Position numbers and translations under genes: made by a program. Under the pieces are notes generated by a model. That model worked only from the letters and a program-made list of their open reading frames with translations, made no database searches and was not told the DNA's origin. Shown here in pieces: positions 1 through 8,283 of a stretch of 12,545 bases of DNA (the first letter of the stretch is position 1; each line of letters opens with the position of its first letter). Source of the stretch: Phoronis ovalis (lineage: Eukaryota; Phoronida; Phoronidae); assembly GCA_028565635.1 (NCBI GenBank), contig JAOXYB010044193.1, positions 1 to 12,545 of the forward strand, given 5' to 3'.

Positions 1-339
1 TTGGAGAATAAATGTAAGGCTGCTTTTCTTTGTGGATAAAAATTAATTTTAAGGTTCGTCCTCTAGCTATTATGTAATGGTACAGTTATTGTATATTTTG
101 ATTTTCTCTTGGATTAATAAGGAACTGTAATTAAAGTTGAGGTTCTGTTTATGAGGAGGCTTGTATGTTTTTACAATTTGGCAGAATATTACATTTCATA
201 GGTTTTTCCATAGATAAAGCAGAATAAATTATAACAGTTAGACAGCTGCACCCTGAATTTCAGAGGTTGCTTACGTTGTGTAAATTATTATGCCCATCGT
301 ACATGGTGCATGAGCATATAGTTTATGCTTCCTTTTTCT

Positions 340-1665
340 ATTGATAACAGCTTTAATTTTTACCCGATCAGCTTCATATTCGGTACAGGGTAAATAATCC
401 CGAATTGCAGGTCGGTCATAATTTTGATCGTGATTACTTCCAATATTGCTGACTGGCGGCCATGTTTGTTTCCGAGAGGGTACGTTACTTTGCAGGAAAG
501 AAGGAAGACATCAACTGGACGATTCGAAGGCCATAAGCTGGTGGGCGTAATAGGCTAGGTGACATTTTAGAATGACCTTGAAAAGGCGATTTTAACCTTC
601 GACATTTCTCTTTGTGCATAAAAGTTTCTTTGTCTTGCAATAACTGCTTCAGCTTTATATTCGGTACAGGGCAAGTACAGCACAAAGTGCAGGTAGGTAT
701 AATTTTGACCAAGACCAATTTCAATATGGCCGACTGATAGCCATGTTTGTTCTTGAAATTGTATGTCGCAATAGCAGCTTCAGTTTTTATTTTATCAGGT
801 TCATGTTCAATACAAGATAAGGATATGTCTAAGTGCCGGAAGCCGTATAAAATGTGACCCGATTTACTTCCAATATGGCCGACTGGAGACCATGTTTGTT
901 CCTGAGAGGGCACATAACTTTGCGTGAGTTGTGGGAAAGACAAAATGTTGACTGGATGATTCAAAGGTACATTTACGAAGGCCATTGCTTGGTGGGCATA
1001 AAAGGCTAGGTGACATTTAAAGTGACTTTGAAAAGTGGGTCAAATGCCAATCCGAATCTTCGACATTCTTTGCACATAACACTTGTACATGTCTTGCAAT
1101 AACTGTTTCAGTTTTTATTTGATCAGCTTCATATTCGATACAGAGAAAATACAGGTAAATATGCAGGTTTGGTAAATTTCTGATATGGCCGACTGGTGGC
1201 CATATTTGGTCCCAAGAGGGCACAATACTTTACGTAAGTTGCGGGAAAGATGCAACGTCGACTGGATGATTCGAAGGTGGATTCACAGAGGGCATAATAG
1301 GCTAAGTGACCTGTTAGAATGACCTTGAGAAGTCAGTCAAACGGCGATTTTAATCTTCAACATTTTTCGTTATGTGTAACACTTTTTGTGTTGCAATAAC
1401 TACTGAAGTTTTTGTCTGATCAGCTTCTTATTTGGTACAGGTAAGTATAGATCAAGGTGCATGTAAGGTATAATTTTGACTCAAATAACTTCCAAAATGG
1501 CTGACTGGTGGCCATGTTTGTTCCTGAGGTCAGTTGTAATTTTGACCCAGATCAGTTCCAAGATGGTTGACTGGTGGTCATGTTTGTTCCCAAGAGGGCA
1601 TGTCAGGTAGCATCGCTTCCTAGAAAGACAGAGCACTGATTAGTTTATTCAAAGGTGGCTTTACA
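340..1665. repeat. Degenerate tandem/nested array of ~310-bp repeats
   Basis: A core of the form GGCCGACTGGTGGCCATG, usually followed by TTTGTTCC and GAGAGGGCA, recurs near 451, 729, 877, 1187, 1499 and 1566. Between cores the same ordered blocks recur: a GGAAAGA..GACTGGATGATTC block, a GGCTAGGTGACAT..TTGAAAAG block, TTCGACATT..TTGCAATAACT, and TTTTTATTTGATCAGCTTCATATTCGGTACAG. Full units are about 310 bp (877 to 1187 to 1499); the units near 729-877 and 1499-1566 are shortened. Copies have diverged. The period is not a multiple of three and homologous blocks are read in different frames in different units, so the minus-strand open frames here are by-products of the repeat. The family is not recognised. 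Confidence 0.8.
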
Positions 1666-1957
1666 AATGTTATAAATAGTTTTATTTAGATTCCCGTTGA
1701 AAGGCAATGAAACCAAAAATTAACATTTTTTTGCTGATGAAATGTGATGAACAATGACATTAATTTGATTACTATACATATACTATGAAAACAAAATATG
1801 TGCTTATTTTGTTTTTATAAATAAATCCATTCCATCTTTGTTCATGAACATGAGATTTCTAATAGGGATAACTGTTTTGTTTGAACTGCTGGCATTAATT
1901 TCAAGAAAGGAATCTTGTTTTGTTAAATGAATCTATATTTGTAAAACACGGGGCCTA

Positions 1958-2051
1958 CCTAACCAGCGTAGACTTGAACCGTCATTCCGCATTCGCGGAT
2001 CTGTTTCCTACCATTCAAACCCATTTTCTGGGTTTCGCACCAAAATTCCTG
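1958..2051 (+). repeat. Left terminal inverted repeat
   Basis: It starts CCTAACCAGCGTAGACTTGA and ends GCACCAAAATTCCTG, pairing with 2617-2710. Similarity stops abruptly after TTCCTG, which defines the inner edge. Confidence 0.85.
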
Positions 2052-2072
2052 CTACTCGAATCGTCATTTCTA

Positions 2073-2160
2073 TAGACTCGCGTAAGTTGCCAGGAACTCA
2101 CACAGGTTTCCGTAGACTCACGTAAGTTGCCAGGAACTCGCACAGATTTCCGTAGACTCA
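2073..2160 (+). repeat. 40-bp tandem repeat, 2.2 copies, inside the element
   Basis: Two consecutive 40-bp units (2073-2112 and 2113-2152), built on TAGACTCRCGTAAGTTGCC and AGGAACTCRCACAGRTTTCCG, are followed by 8 bases of a third. The two units differ at only about three positions. The repeat sits just inside the left inverted repeat. Confidence 0.85.
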
Positions 2161-2616
2161 GATAATTTCCTACCATTTGGAAATAATACATGTGTTTTCT
2201 CTGCTACAGAAACTGATGAATGTATTTCCATGAACTCGGCCACGTATATAGTAACACAGAATCCAAACCAGATCGAACTTTACTCCGGTCACTTTCTTAA
2301 CCCGGATTTGCTACCCTGAGTCCCGTTGGGAGTGTAATATAATCTTTCAGATATATTCATGGAACCTAACTTCGACATTTTTTTACTAAATATTTGAAAT
2401 TGCACGTGGAGTTCAATATTTTAGCTTAATCATCTTTATATGTACACCAGGTTATTAAAAATTTTACACTTCCGTATTTGATCATTATTTCACTGCATGC
2501 TAAAGATTAGGTTGCAAGAACAAAAACATATTATTATAGTCATATTATATGATTATTTTCATAAGATTTCAAGTTGTTTCTTTCGCCGGGGATTCGTGTT
2601 GTTTCATGACGGAAAA

Positions 2617-2710
2617 CAGGAATTTTGGTGCGAAACCTGGAAAATGGGTTCAAATGGTAGGAAACAGGTCCGCGAATACGGATTGACGGTTCGAGTCTAC
2701 GCTGGTTAGG
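2617..2710 (-). repeat. Right terminal inverted repeat
   Basis: Reverse complement of the left arm, ending ACGCTGGTTAGG. The differences from the left arm are scattered single or double substitutions, mostly transitions, which fits ageing after insertion rather than a recent arrival. Confidence 0.85.
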
Positions 2711-2784
2711 CTGGCCTGAAATAGGTACGATTCATATTCATAATATGCAATTATTTTGGCCCAAATGGTCAATTTAAGCAGCTT

Positions 2785-2807
2785 GCTATGATGAGAATCA
2801 TCATAGC
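2785..2807. repeat. Perfect 10-bp hairpin
   Basis: GCTATGATGA, a GAA loop, then TCATCATAGC: a perfect 10-bp stem with a 3-base loop, 75 bp outside the right end of the inverted-repeat element. No function is evident. Confidence 0.6.
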
Positions 2808-3288
2808 CTTGTTATAATCGTTAATTAGGCTTATTTCCATTTTGGATGACACTTGTATATTCTCGTACATCCTATCAAGCAATATCTGGTGAAACAGCTT
2901 TGTTGAATTGCCATTAAACCAATTACACATAATAATGAAGGAGAATACAGAATAACAAATATTTTTGTTTTTATGATATTATATCAGAATGAATGTACTT
3001 GTGATGACATCTCAATTTGGTACATGATAAGTGTAGTCCAATACTGAATCAATACCTATTAGAACATTGGAACCAATGATGCATTACAGGCATCTTTGTA
3101 CCATTTCATAAAGGTTGATAGAGACCTTGGTGATAAGACCAAAAGCTTTCATTTGTTAAAAGCAAGATTCAGTTTTGGCCTAAAATATATTTAATTGTGA
3201 AATTCATATTATATATTGAGTTGTCCTGATTCTTTTTTGTATGGGTCTGTAATTTATGAAAACTTGTTCTCATGCATTTCTTTTTCAG

Positions 3289-3352
3289 TGGTCGAACACA
3301 TGTAAAGTGGATTAAAACGGTTCTAACAGTGCACACATCGTATCTTATGACT
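3289..3352 (+). CDS. WDR43: WDR43 exon A: Utp12 domain, WIKTVLTVHTSYLMT segment
   Basis: The acceptor is a pyrimidine tract ending TTTTTCAG at 3281-3288 and the donor is GTGAGT at 3353. One base completes the previous codon (phase 2 upstream intron), followed by 21 codons reading GRTHVKWIKTVLTVHTSYLMT. This helix is the most conserved part of the WDR43 Utp12 domain and anchors the identification. Confidence 0.9.
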
Positions 3353-5428
3353 GTGAGTATGATAAATGATAAGAATGCACATTAATATTCATGTATAATA
3401 ATGTCCATGTAAAAGATATTTCTACTTTACATTGTTGCTGACAGATGTGGAGAGTAATCAGTTTAACCTGATTTATTTAATTGCACTTTTTTTAGCCAAG
3501 ATAATCCATTCTCCATCAAGGGCATCGTTATTACTGTTAGTTGGTATGCAACTCTATCATTATATTGTACACAGAAATTTCTCTTTTGACATGGGACATC
3601 ACATTTATGTTATTAGTAAGGAGTTTCAGAAAAGTTTGAGTATTGTCACCCAAGTATTTCAAATTACCATTACCATGCACAACAATAATCACCACCTGTA
3701 CCTGTTCTCTTATATTGTACAAAACTGTCAAAAACCAAAACATGTATAGAAAGTAGGACACTATGCCAAAACTGCATATTGATGCAATGGGTAGGTAATA
3801 TTTGTATATTTGGATAGTTAAGTTTTCAAAGTAACTGTTTCACTTGTTTCAGTTCCCAGAATTAGTTGATACTCTTAGTACCTTATATCACACGATTGAT
3901 GCCAGAACGACAATGCTGAGCAGTTTGTCTAAATTGCAAGGCAAGCTTGATCTGATGTTATCACAGGTAACTAGTAGTTTACTTCAATGTTTAATACTGA
4001 TAATCTGTCACAGAAAATGAGACATCAATTTAATTTGTCTCTTAAAAATTATTACCAGATTCTGATGATGTTTTGCCTTTCTCCCCCTAATTATTTTCTT
4101 CATCTTTATCCACAATTTGATATGCCTATAATGACATACATACACTATATATGTGGGTGTGTGTATGTATATATGTATACATATATATATACACACACAC
4201 ACTACTTTGGTTGTAAAGATAATGTTTGCTGAATATGTGATAGCGGTGATATCTGTTGACATATTATATATCCCAGTTGAAGGCTGTGTTTGTGAATTCA
4301 ACTAAATATTTCTATGATTGAAATTATCAGCAACATTTCATATTGCAGATTACTACACAAGAAGAGGAAGAAGTGGTTGCTCAACAGCCAATGTTAATTT
4401 ATCAAGACGGTGAGTGTATAAAATTGAAAATCTATGACCAGAATTTTTAATTAGTATGTAATATTTTAAATTAAGCTCTGATCTAACACATGCAAAATTG
4501 ATCGTAAATGCAGCTATATTCGAGTCCTCTCGTCACTTTTAGCTCTAATCATGAAGAAACAGGTCAACTGAAAACTGATTACTCATACTTGTATATAATG
4601 TTACTGTGATTAGTTGACATCGTCATATTGACCAGTATCATCACCAGTCTCATTTTCAAATTTCTGATAGGAATGCCTTAATGTAACACCTATTAATCAC
4701 CAATAATGTTTCGTCACAAAGTTCCTAGGTGTTACTCTGCAGAGCTCTTAAGGCTTCACCACCTGGCATCTCTATTGGTCAGTCTCAGTTTCTTACCAAA
4801 ATCTTTTTTGCTATGCCTGGTGCTTACTAATTGCGCAGTGTGTTTCTTCATGTGTCATCCTTATTTGCTTCAGAATCTTCAGATGAAGATGTTATACTGG
4901 AAGACATGGTAACTAGTCATTCAGAATCAGAGGTGAGTATACTGATACTGACTTTGGTCTGTGTCTAGCATATCTAATAACGAAACAAAGCCAAAAGTGC
5001 TATTATGGTCATTTCAAGGTAACTTCCTTAGTTTTTACCTTTCTATGATTTTGACAAAAGACAAATAAATTGGGCAATACAAGCTGTGTTCACAGGCAGA
5101 AATTATATTTAGTATGGGAACATATATCAGCAAAGATTCTCATACATTGCAACCTTCATGAAGTCAGCGTTAGCCATACTAATTCAATGAGGGGAGTTCT
5201 CCAGTAGATGTCACTAGTTATGATACTTTTAAGTAAAACTGACACTGTAATGAGACGATGGAAATTCACATACTCGGTATCTGATGACATGAATAGGCCT
5301 GATATGCTGTGTTGTTACCTATTAAGATATATCTGAAAATGTCTTGTTTTTAGGATAATTGGGATATGTCTGATAGGGAAGTGACAGAAGAAAATGGCCA
5401 GTCAGCAAACAGTGAGGACTCGGACTGA
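3289..5428 (+). CDS. WDR43: WDR43/UTP5 homologue, 3' part of gene (last five coding exons)
   Basis: Spliced coding region at 3289-3352, 3853-3966, 4349-4409, 4874-4932 and 5354-5428, giving the last 123 residues of a protein whose start lies upstream of the window. Seen: every junction is GT..AG, the frame stays open through all five exons, and the product contains VKWIKTVLTVHTSYLMT, FPELVDTLSTLYHTID, KLQGKLDLMLSQ and a Ser/Glu/Asp-rich tail ending SANSEDSD. Known: this order (WxKxVLTxHxSYLxT, LPxLVxxLxxLY, LxGKLxLxxxQ, acidic tail) is the end of the Utp12 domain of WDR43, the animal counterpart of yeast Utp5. That protein is a t-UTP/UtpA component of the nucleolar small-subunit processome, acting in rRNA transcription and 18S rRNA processing. 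The N-terminal WD40 propellers are outside the window. Human WDR43 is about 677 residues with a longer acidic tail, so this tail is short. The neighbour is a convergent WDHD1 homologue. Identity is secure; an unseen further coding exon upstream within the window is unlikely. Confidence 0.93.
3353..3852 (+). other. WDR43 intron A/B, 500 bp
   Basis: Phase 0 intron with GTGAGT donor and TTTCAG acceptor. It is AT-rich, and apparent open frames on both strands show no similarity to a known protein. Confidence 0.8.
3853..3966 (+). CDS. WDR43: WDR43 exon B: end of Utp12 domain
   Basis: The acceptor is CTTGTTTCAG ending at 3852 and the donor is GTAACT at 3967. The exon is 38 codons, phase 0 at both ends. 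It encodes FPELVDTLSTLYHTIDART followed by a helix ending LQGKLDLMLSQ, matching the vertebrate segment of the form TLPDLVPQL..LY..L..LHGKL.LL..Q. Confidence 0.92.
3967..4348 (+). other. WDR43 intron B/C, 382 bp, with microsatellite
   Basis: Phase 0 intron, GTAACT donor and TTGCAG acceptor. It contains the palindromic TG/TA/CA microsatellite at 4151-4202 and nothing else recognisable. Confidence 0.8.
4151..4202. repeat. Palindromic TG-TA-CA microsatellite
   Basis: Alternating purine-pyrimidine tract running from GTGTGTGTATG through TATATA to ACACACACAC, centred on GTATAC at 4175-4180. The two arms of about 21 bp are nearly self-complementary, so the tract could form a hairpin, a cruciform or Z-DNA. 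It is probably length-polymorphic. Confidence 0.8.
4349..4409 (+). CDS. WDR43: WDR43 exon C: linker into acidic tail
   Basis: The acceptor is CATATTGCAG ending at 4348 and the donor is GTGAGT at 4410. Twenty codons plus one base (phase 1 donor) encode ITTQEEEEVVAQQPMLIYQD. The IT.Q start and the LIYQD(E) end correspond to the ITQVT and LVYEEE stretches of vertebrate WDR43. Confidence 0.88.
4410..4873 (+). other. WDR43 intron C/D, 464 bp
   Basis: Phase 1 intron with GTGAGT donor and TGCTTCAG acceptor. An open frame that begins at 4706 and runs into the next exon is in the wrong frame for WDR43. Nothing else is recognised. Confidence 0.8.
4874..4932 (+). CDS. WDR43: WDR43 exon D: acidic serine-rich tail
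   Basis: The acceptor is TTTGCTTCAG ending at 4873 and the donor is GTGAGT at 4933. Two bases complete a Glu codon begun in the previous exon, followed by 19 codons encoding SSDEDVILEDMVTSHSESE. SSDED resembles a casein kinase 2 target site and parallels the ESSEEESDDE stretch of vertebrate WDR43. Confidence 0.87.
4933..5353 (+). other. WDR43 intron D/E, 421 bp
   Basis: Phase 0 intron with GTGAGT donor and TTTTTAG acceptor. No repeats or coding signal seen. Confidence 0.8.
5354..5428 (+). CDS. WDR43: WDR43 terminal coding exon with stop
   Basis: The acceptor is TTGTTTTTAG ending at 5353, and the frame continues in phase 0. Twenty-four residues (DNWDMSDREVTE...NSEDSD) are followed by TGA at 5426-5428. 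The DNWD motif is shared with the vertebrate tail (EDNWDEDEEE), which supports this as the true end rather than a retained intron. Confidence 0.9.
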   Translation, partial: DNWDMSDREVTEENGQSANSEDSD

Positions 5429-5985
5429 AGCATCACATAGTATCTAGCTTCAGTACAGCATGGGAAGAGATATTCATCAGCAGTATGAAGAAATCTATTG
5501 TATGATTTTTACTGCTGGATTATGATTACAAAAACATAAACTGAATATTATACGAATATGTGACTATAGTAGTTGTACCAGATCTTCAGCATGTGTATCC
5601 GAGCTTCTTTGTACAGTTATGTACCAATATGTCTGCAGTTTGTTTGTTAAGTGCCACCATGTTCTAGTATTACTCGCGTAGATGTGCAGCTTCTTTCAAA
5701 TGTGCCAGTGGTGAGGTAACTGTAAACAAGACTGACAGTCTTCAAATGTGGCTGAGGAGTAAACCAGTGAAAAATGTGGTGATATATGTTTATAATGATA
5801 GATTAGCTCAAAGCATATACTATGGGATGGGTGGAAATCTGTACATAAACAGCTGCTAAAAATACTTGCTTTATAGTAATCCATACATTTTTACTAAACA
5901 AAGTATATTTAAAATTAATTTTATGTAAAAAAGTTTTAAGATTATAATATGCAAAGCTGCAATAAAGCTTTATTAATTAATATGT
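5429..5985 (+). other. WDR43: WDR43 3' untranslated region (putative)
   Basis: This AT-rich stretch follows the WDR43 stop and has no credible coding exon on either strand. The first canonical AATAAA after the stop is at 5961-5966, so the UTR would be about 550 nt. The end point is an estimate of 15-25 nt after that signal. Confidence 0.5.
5961..5966 (+). promoter_or_regulatory. Polyadenylation signal AATAAA for WDR43 (putative)
   Basis: AATAAA in the context GCTGCAATAAAGCTTT is the first canonical hexamer downstream of the WDR43 stop. U/G-containing sequence (TTGCTGTCATGTTC) follows about 40 nt later. Other AATAAA hexamers further on (near 6625, 6720 and 7690) are less likely. Confidence 0.55.
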
Positions 5986-6301
5986 TTCATATTTATTACT
6001 TGACAACTTGCTGTCATGTTCGCACTTCCACTTGCCAATTACTTTTCATCACCTATTTTGTGTTTGGCACAGAAAATTTGCAAGGACCGATTTTGTATGT
6101 GCATAATATGTACAAAACTTCAGAAATGATGCCAAACTGTGACTTAGAAGAACTATTGACAATATACTATTGCATAATATCATAGTTGTGCTTAAACTAA
6201 AACAACAAAATAGAGACTGGCAATTGTCATTGTACACGTTGTTGTTGAAGAAAAAAGAGAAGTAGATAGAGATGAAACAAGATTTTCACTAAATATTCCG
6301 C

Positions 6302-6495
6302 TTAAGAACCCAGTTTCGTTGAAGTCTGTACAGAATTTCTCAGAACAACTTTTTCACATGGCAGCCCATTTTGAAGATACAAGATGGTCACTAGATTTTT
6401 CACTTGAAATTTTCATCTCCAGAACCTAGGAAACATTTTGATCCAAGTTTCGTACTATCAGAGTTATCAAAGAGCATGCTTTTCACATGGTCACC
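6302..6495. repeat. Degenerate direct repeat, ~130-bp period
   Basis: The blocks AGAACC..AGTTTCGT and TTTTCACATGG..CCATTTTG occur in the same order at 6306-6370 and again at 6421-6501, offset by 129-134 bp. Only the blocks are conserved, so this is an old duplication or the remains of a repeat family. Confidence 0.45.
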
Positions 6496-6520
6496 ATTTT
6501 GGATTAATTTCTGAGAAAAG

Positions 6521-6562
6521 CTTCTAACAAAATTTGCTGCAGAAAAAAACCTTTGTTAGAAG
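6521..6562. repeat. Perfect 11-bp inverted repeat
   Basis: CTTCTAACAAA at 6521-6531 is the exact reverse complement of TTTGTTAGAAG at 6552-6562, with a 20-base spacer. Its role is unknown. Confidence 0.55.
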
Positions 6563-7794
6563 TGAGCCAGTGCCAAATTTCAGCAGTGACATTCTTATTG
6601 CCTGTGTGCTAGCAAAACATTAGATAATAAACATGAATAACATTGTTTGCACAAAGAACTGGAAACTAAATCATTTGGAAAAAAGAATGGATGTCAAAAT
6701 CAATGATTATCATTTTAAAAAATAAATATATCCATCTATTAAAATGTAATTCGGCATTAGTTTTTTGAAAATTTACTTTTAGAAGCTATTATAACAGAAA
6801 TATCCAGCTAGCATTACATAAAATGAGGTTGTAGAATTGAGTGAAACAACGACCAAAAGTAACATGATAAAAACATTGCTTCTATTAAGCAGTCATTAAT
6901 TAAGCTAAATGCCACCTAGTGTACAAACTAAGAACTAATAGGTTAACAATTTGAATAACAAATGTTTCTTCAGTTTTTGAAAATGTGCATAGTGAAATAA
7001 TTTATTTGTAATCTACGAGGGCATAAATTAACCATTCTTTGAACTATTTTTACAGCACTGAAATCAAGCAGTCAATTAACTAGGATTTTCAAAAAGCTTT
7101 CTATATTTTTAAAGTATTAACAAAAATAGTTATTCTTAAATAATTTTTCCTGCCCCTGGAGGTACTGTGTGATTCCATTATGAAAAGGTCTTCAGCTATC
7201 ATACCCTGCTGAAAAGTGAAATTTACAATATTAGGTGAAAATATACTTTTACCAGGGGGTCAAAATTTTGATTGCTTATTATCCACTTAATAATGCAACA
7301 TTTGAAGAGAAAAATTGCATTAGCATTCCTTACAAGAACAATGTGATTTAGCTCATTTTTTCAAATTGCTAAATTAAATTTTTCTATTTTTTTAACAAAT
7401 TAGTTCCCGCTTGTCTACAAGGTAGCACTTAATGTTTCTTAATACTGAGGATGCTCCTTGCATATCTTCAGTACTTTGGGAGCTAGGTAAAAGCTGTTAT
7501 GTGGTTTTGTACAAATTTGAGGTTTCTTTCTTGTGTTGACTCTCGAATCAGAAGTCTTATTACATGTTTGAACTAGCTGCGTTTATTACTTACATTCTAT
7601 ATTAGTTTTAAATGTAAATGCCATTTGAAGTTTTGTGGAGGTACTCATGGTTGAAAGTGATCACGTTCTGCACATAACTCTAGATAGAAATAAATAGGAA
7701 TGGTGGCCTGACAAATATTGGGGTGCTGGGTGTGTTTGTGAACCAGGTACATGCAGTATGGAAAATGGTATTATGAGTGGATGAGGTCGTATTA

Positions 7795-8283
7795 TGTATT
7801 ATACTATCCATATCTTAGGAATGGTATTCGTGTAGGTCTAACAAAAGCTTCAAACTTGCATGTCACTAATTATTTCTTGATTTGTAAAACTGTTGTTATT
7901 AAAGTTACAAATACATTCACATTTATAAATAATTTTAAAATATGTTAAATCTAAACTCTAGAACTAGATTTAATAATATTTAAATTTGCTGTAGCAGCAT
8001 ATTTCTAATTTTTGAAACAATTATTTTTCAAGACAACTATTTTGTATTATGCTATCCAAATCTAAGGAATGGTATTCGTGTAGGTCTAATGAAAACTTTA
8101 TGTTACTAATTCTTATTGGTTTATTGGTAAAACTTGTTATTAAAGTTACAAATACATTCACATTTATAAATTATTTTAAAATATGTTAAATGTAAACTTT
8201 AAAAGCAGATCTAATAATATTTACATTTGCTGTAATAAAATATTTCTAATTTTTGAAAGTTATTTTTCAAGACAACAATTTTT
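7795..8283 (+). repeat. Tandem duplication of a ~245-bp segment
   Basis: Copy 1 (7795-8042) and copy 2 (8043 to about 8283) are adjacent and in the same orientation, offset by 248 bp at the start. Shared long blocks include GGAATGGTATTCGTGTAGG, GTTACAAATACATTCACAT, ATTTTAAAATATGTTAAAT and TATTTCTAATTTTTGAAA. Small indels and substitutions separate the copies. No open frame is conserved between them. Confidence 0.85.

Larger units (their letters stand above)
1958..2710. mobile_element. 753-bp element with 94-bp terminal inverted repeats, MITE-like
   Basis: The 94 bases from 1958 (beginning CCTAACCAGCGTAGACT) match the reverse complement of 2617-2710 with about 8 mismatches by eye and no gaps. 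The interior is about 565 bp, contains a 40-bp tandem repeat and a mostly AT-rich spacer, and encodes no transposase. This layout is typical of a non-autonomous terminal-inverted-repeat or foldback element sitting in an intron of WDR43. Flanking bases (GGGGCCTA on the left, CTGGCCTGA on the right) show no clean target-site duplication, so the superfamily cannot be assigned. The open frame at 2497-2709 merely runs through the right arm and is not a gene. Confidence 0.8.
1..3288 (+). other. Large WDR43 intron (3' part), repeat-filled
   Basis: No WDR43 exon can be found upstream of 3289 in the window, although the Utp12 domain must begin earlier, so this stretch is best read as the tail of one long intron ending at the AG of 3288. 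It holds a repeat array (about 340-1665) and an inverted-repeat element (1958-2710). The plain stretches 1-339, 1666-1957 and 2711-3288 are AT-rich with nothing recognisable apart from a small hairpin at 2785. An unrecognised short exon or an alternative 5' end inside the stretch cannot be excluded. Confidence 0.6.
5986..7794. other. Intergenic spacer, no gene recognised
   Basis: AT-rich sequence between the putative WDR43 poly(A) site and the tandem duplication. Short open frames (for example 5949-6185 on + and 6049-6237 on -) overlap each other and resemble no family. A degenerate ~130-bp repeat (6302-6495) and an 11-bp inverted repeat (6521-6562) are the only structures seen. Confidence 0.6.

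Noticed and set aside
485-985. 166-residue open frame on the - strand
   Set aside because: It lies wholly in the repeat array. The homologous peptide blocks appear in different frames in different units (period ~310, not a multiple of 3), and it matches no protein family I recognise.
1017-1223. 68-residue open frame on the - strand
   Set aside because: It is another unit of the same array, sharing peptides with the 485-985 frame only because the DNA is repeated.
2497-2709. 70-residue + strand open frame
   Set aside because: It starts in the AT-rich spacer and runs through the inverted repeat, with no transposase motif and no similarity to a known protein.
2660-2715. tRNA-like GGTTCGAGTCT in the right inverted repeat
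   Set aside because: It resembles a B-box, but there is no A-box at the right distance, no T-stem pairing and no acceptor stem, so it is not a tRNA gene.
3432-3761. Overlapping + and - strand open frames
   Set aside because: They lie inside the intron between two WDR43 exons, with biased low-complexity composition and no recognisable domain.
3987-4301. Open frames across the microsatellite on both strands
   Set aside because: The peptides (YVYMYTYIYTH and similar) are translations of the TG/TA/CA tract within an intron.
7751-7948. 65-residue + strand open frame
   Set aside because: It overlaps the first copy of the tandem duplication, and the second copy does not keep the frame.
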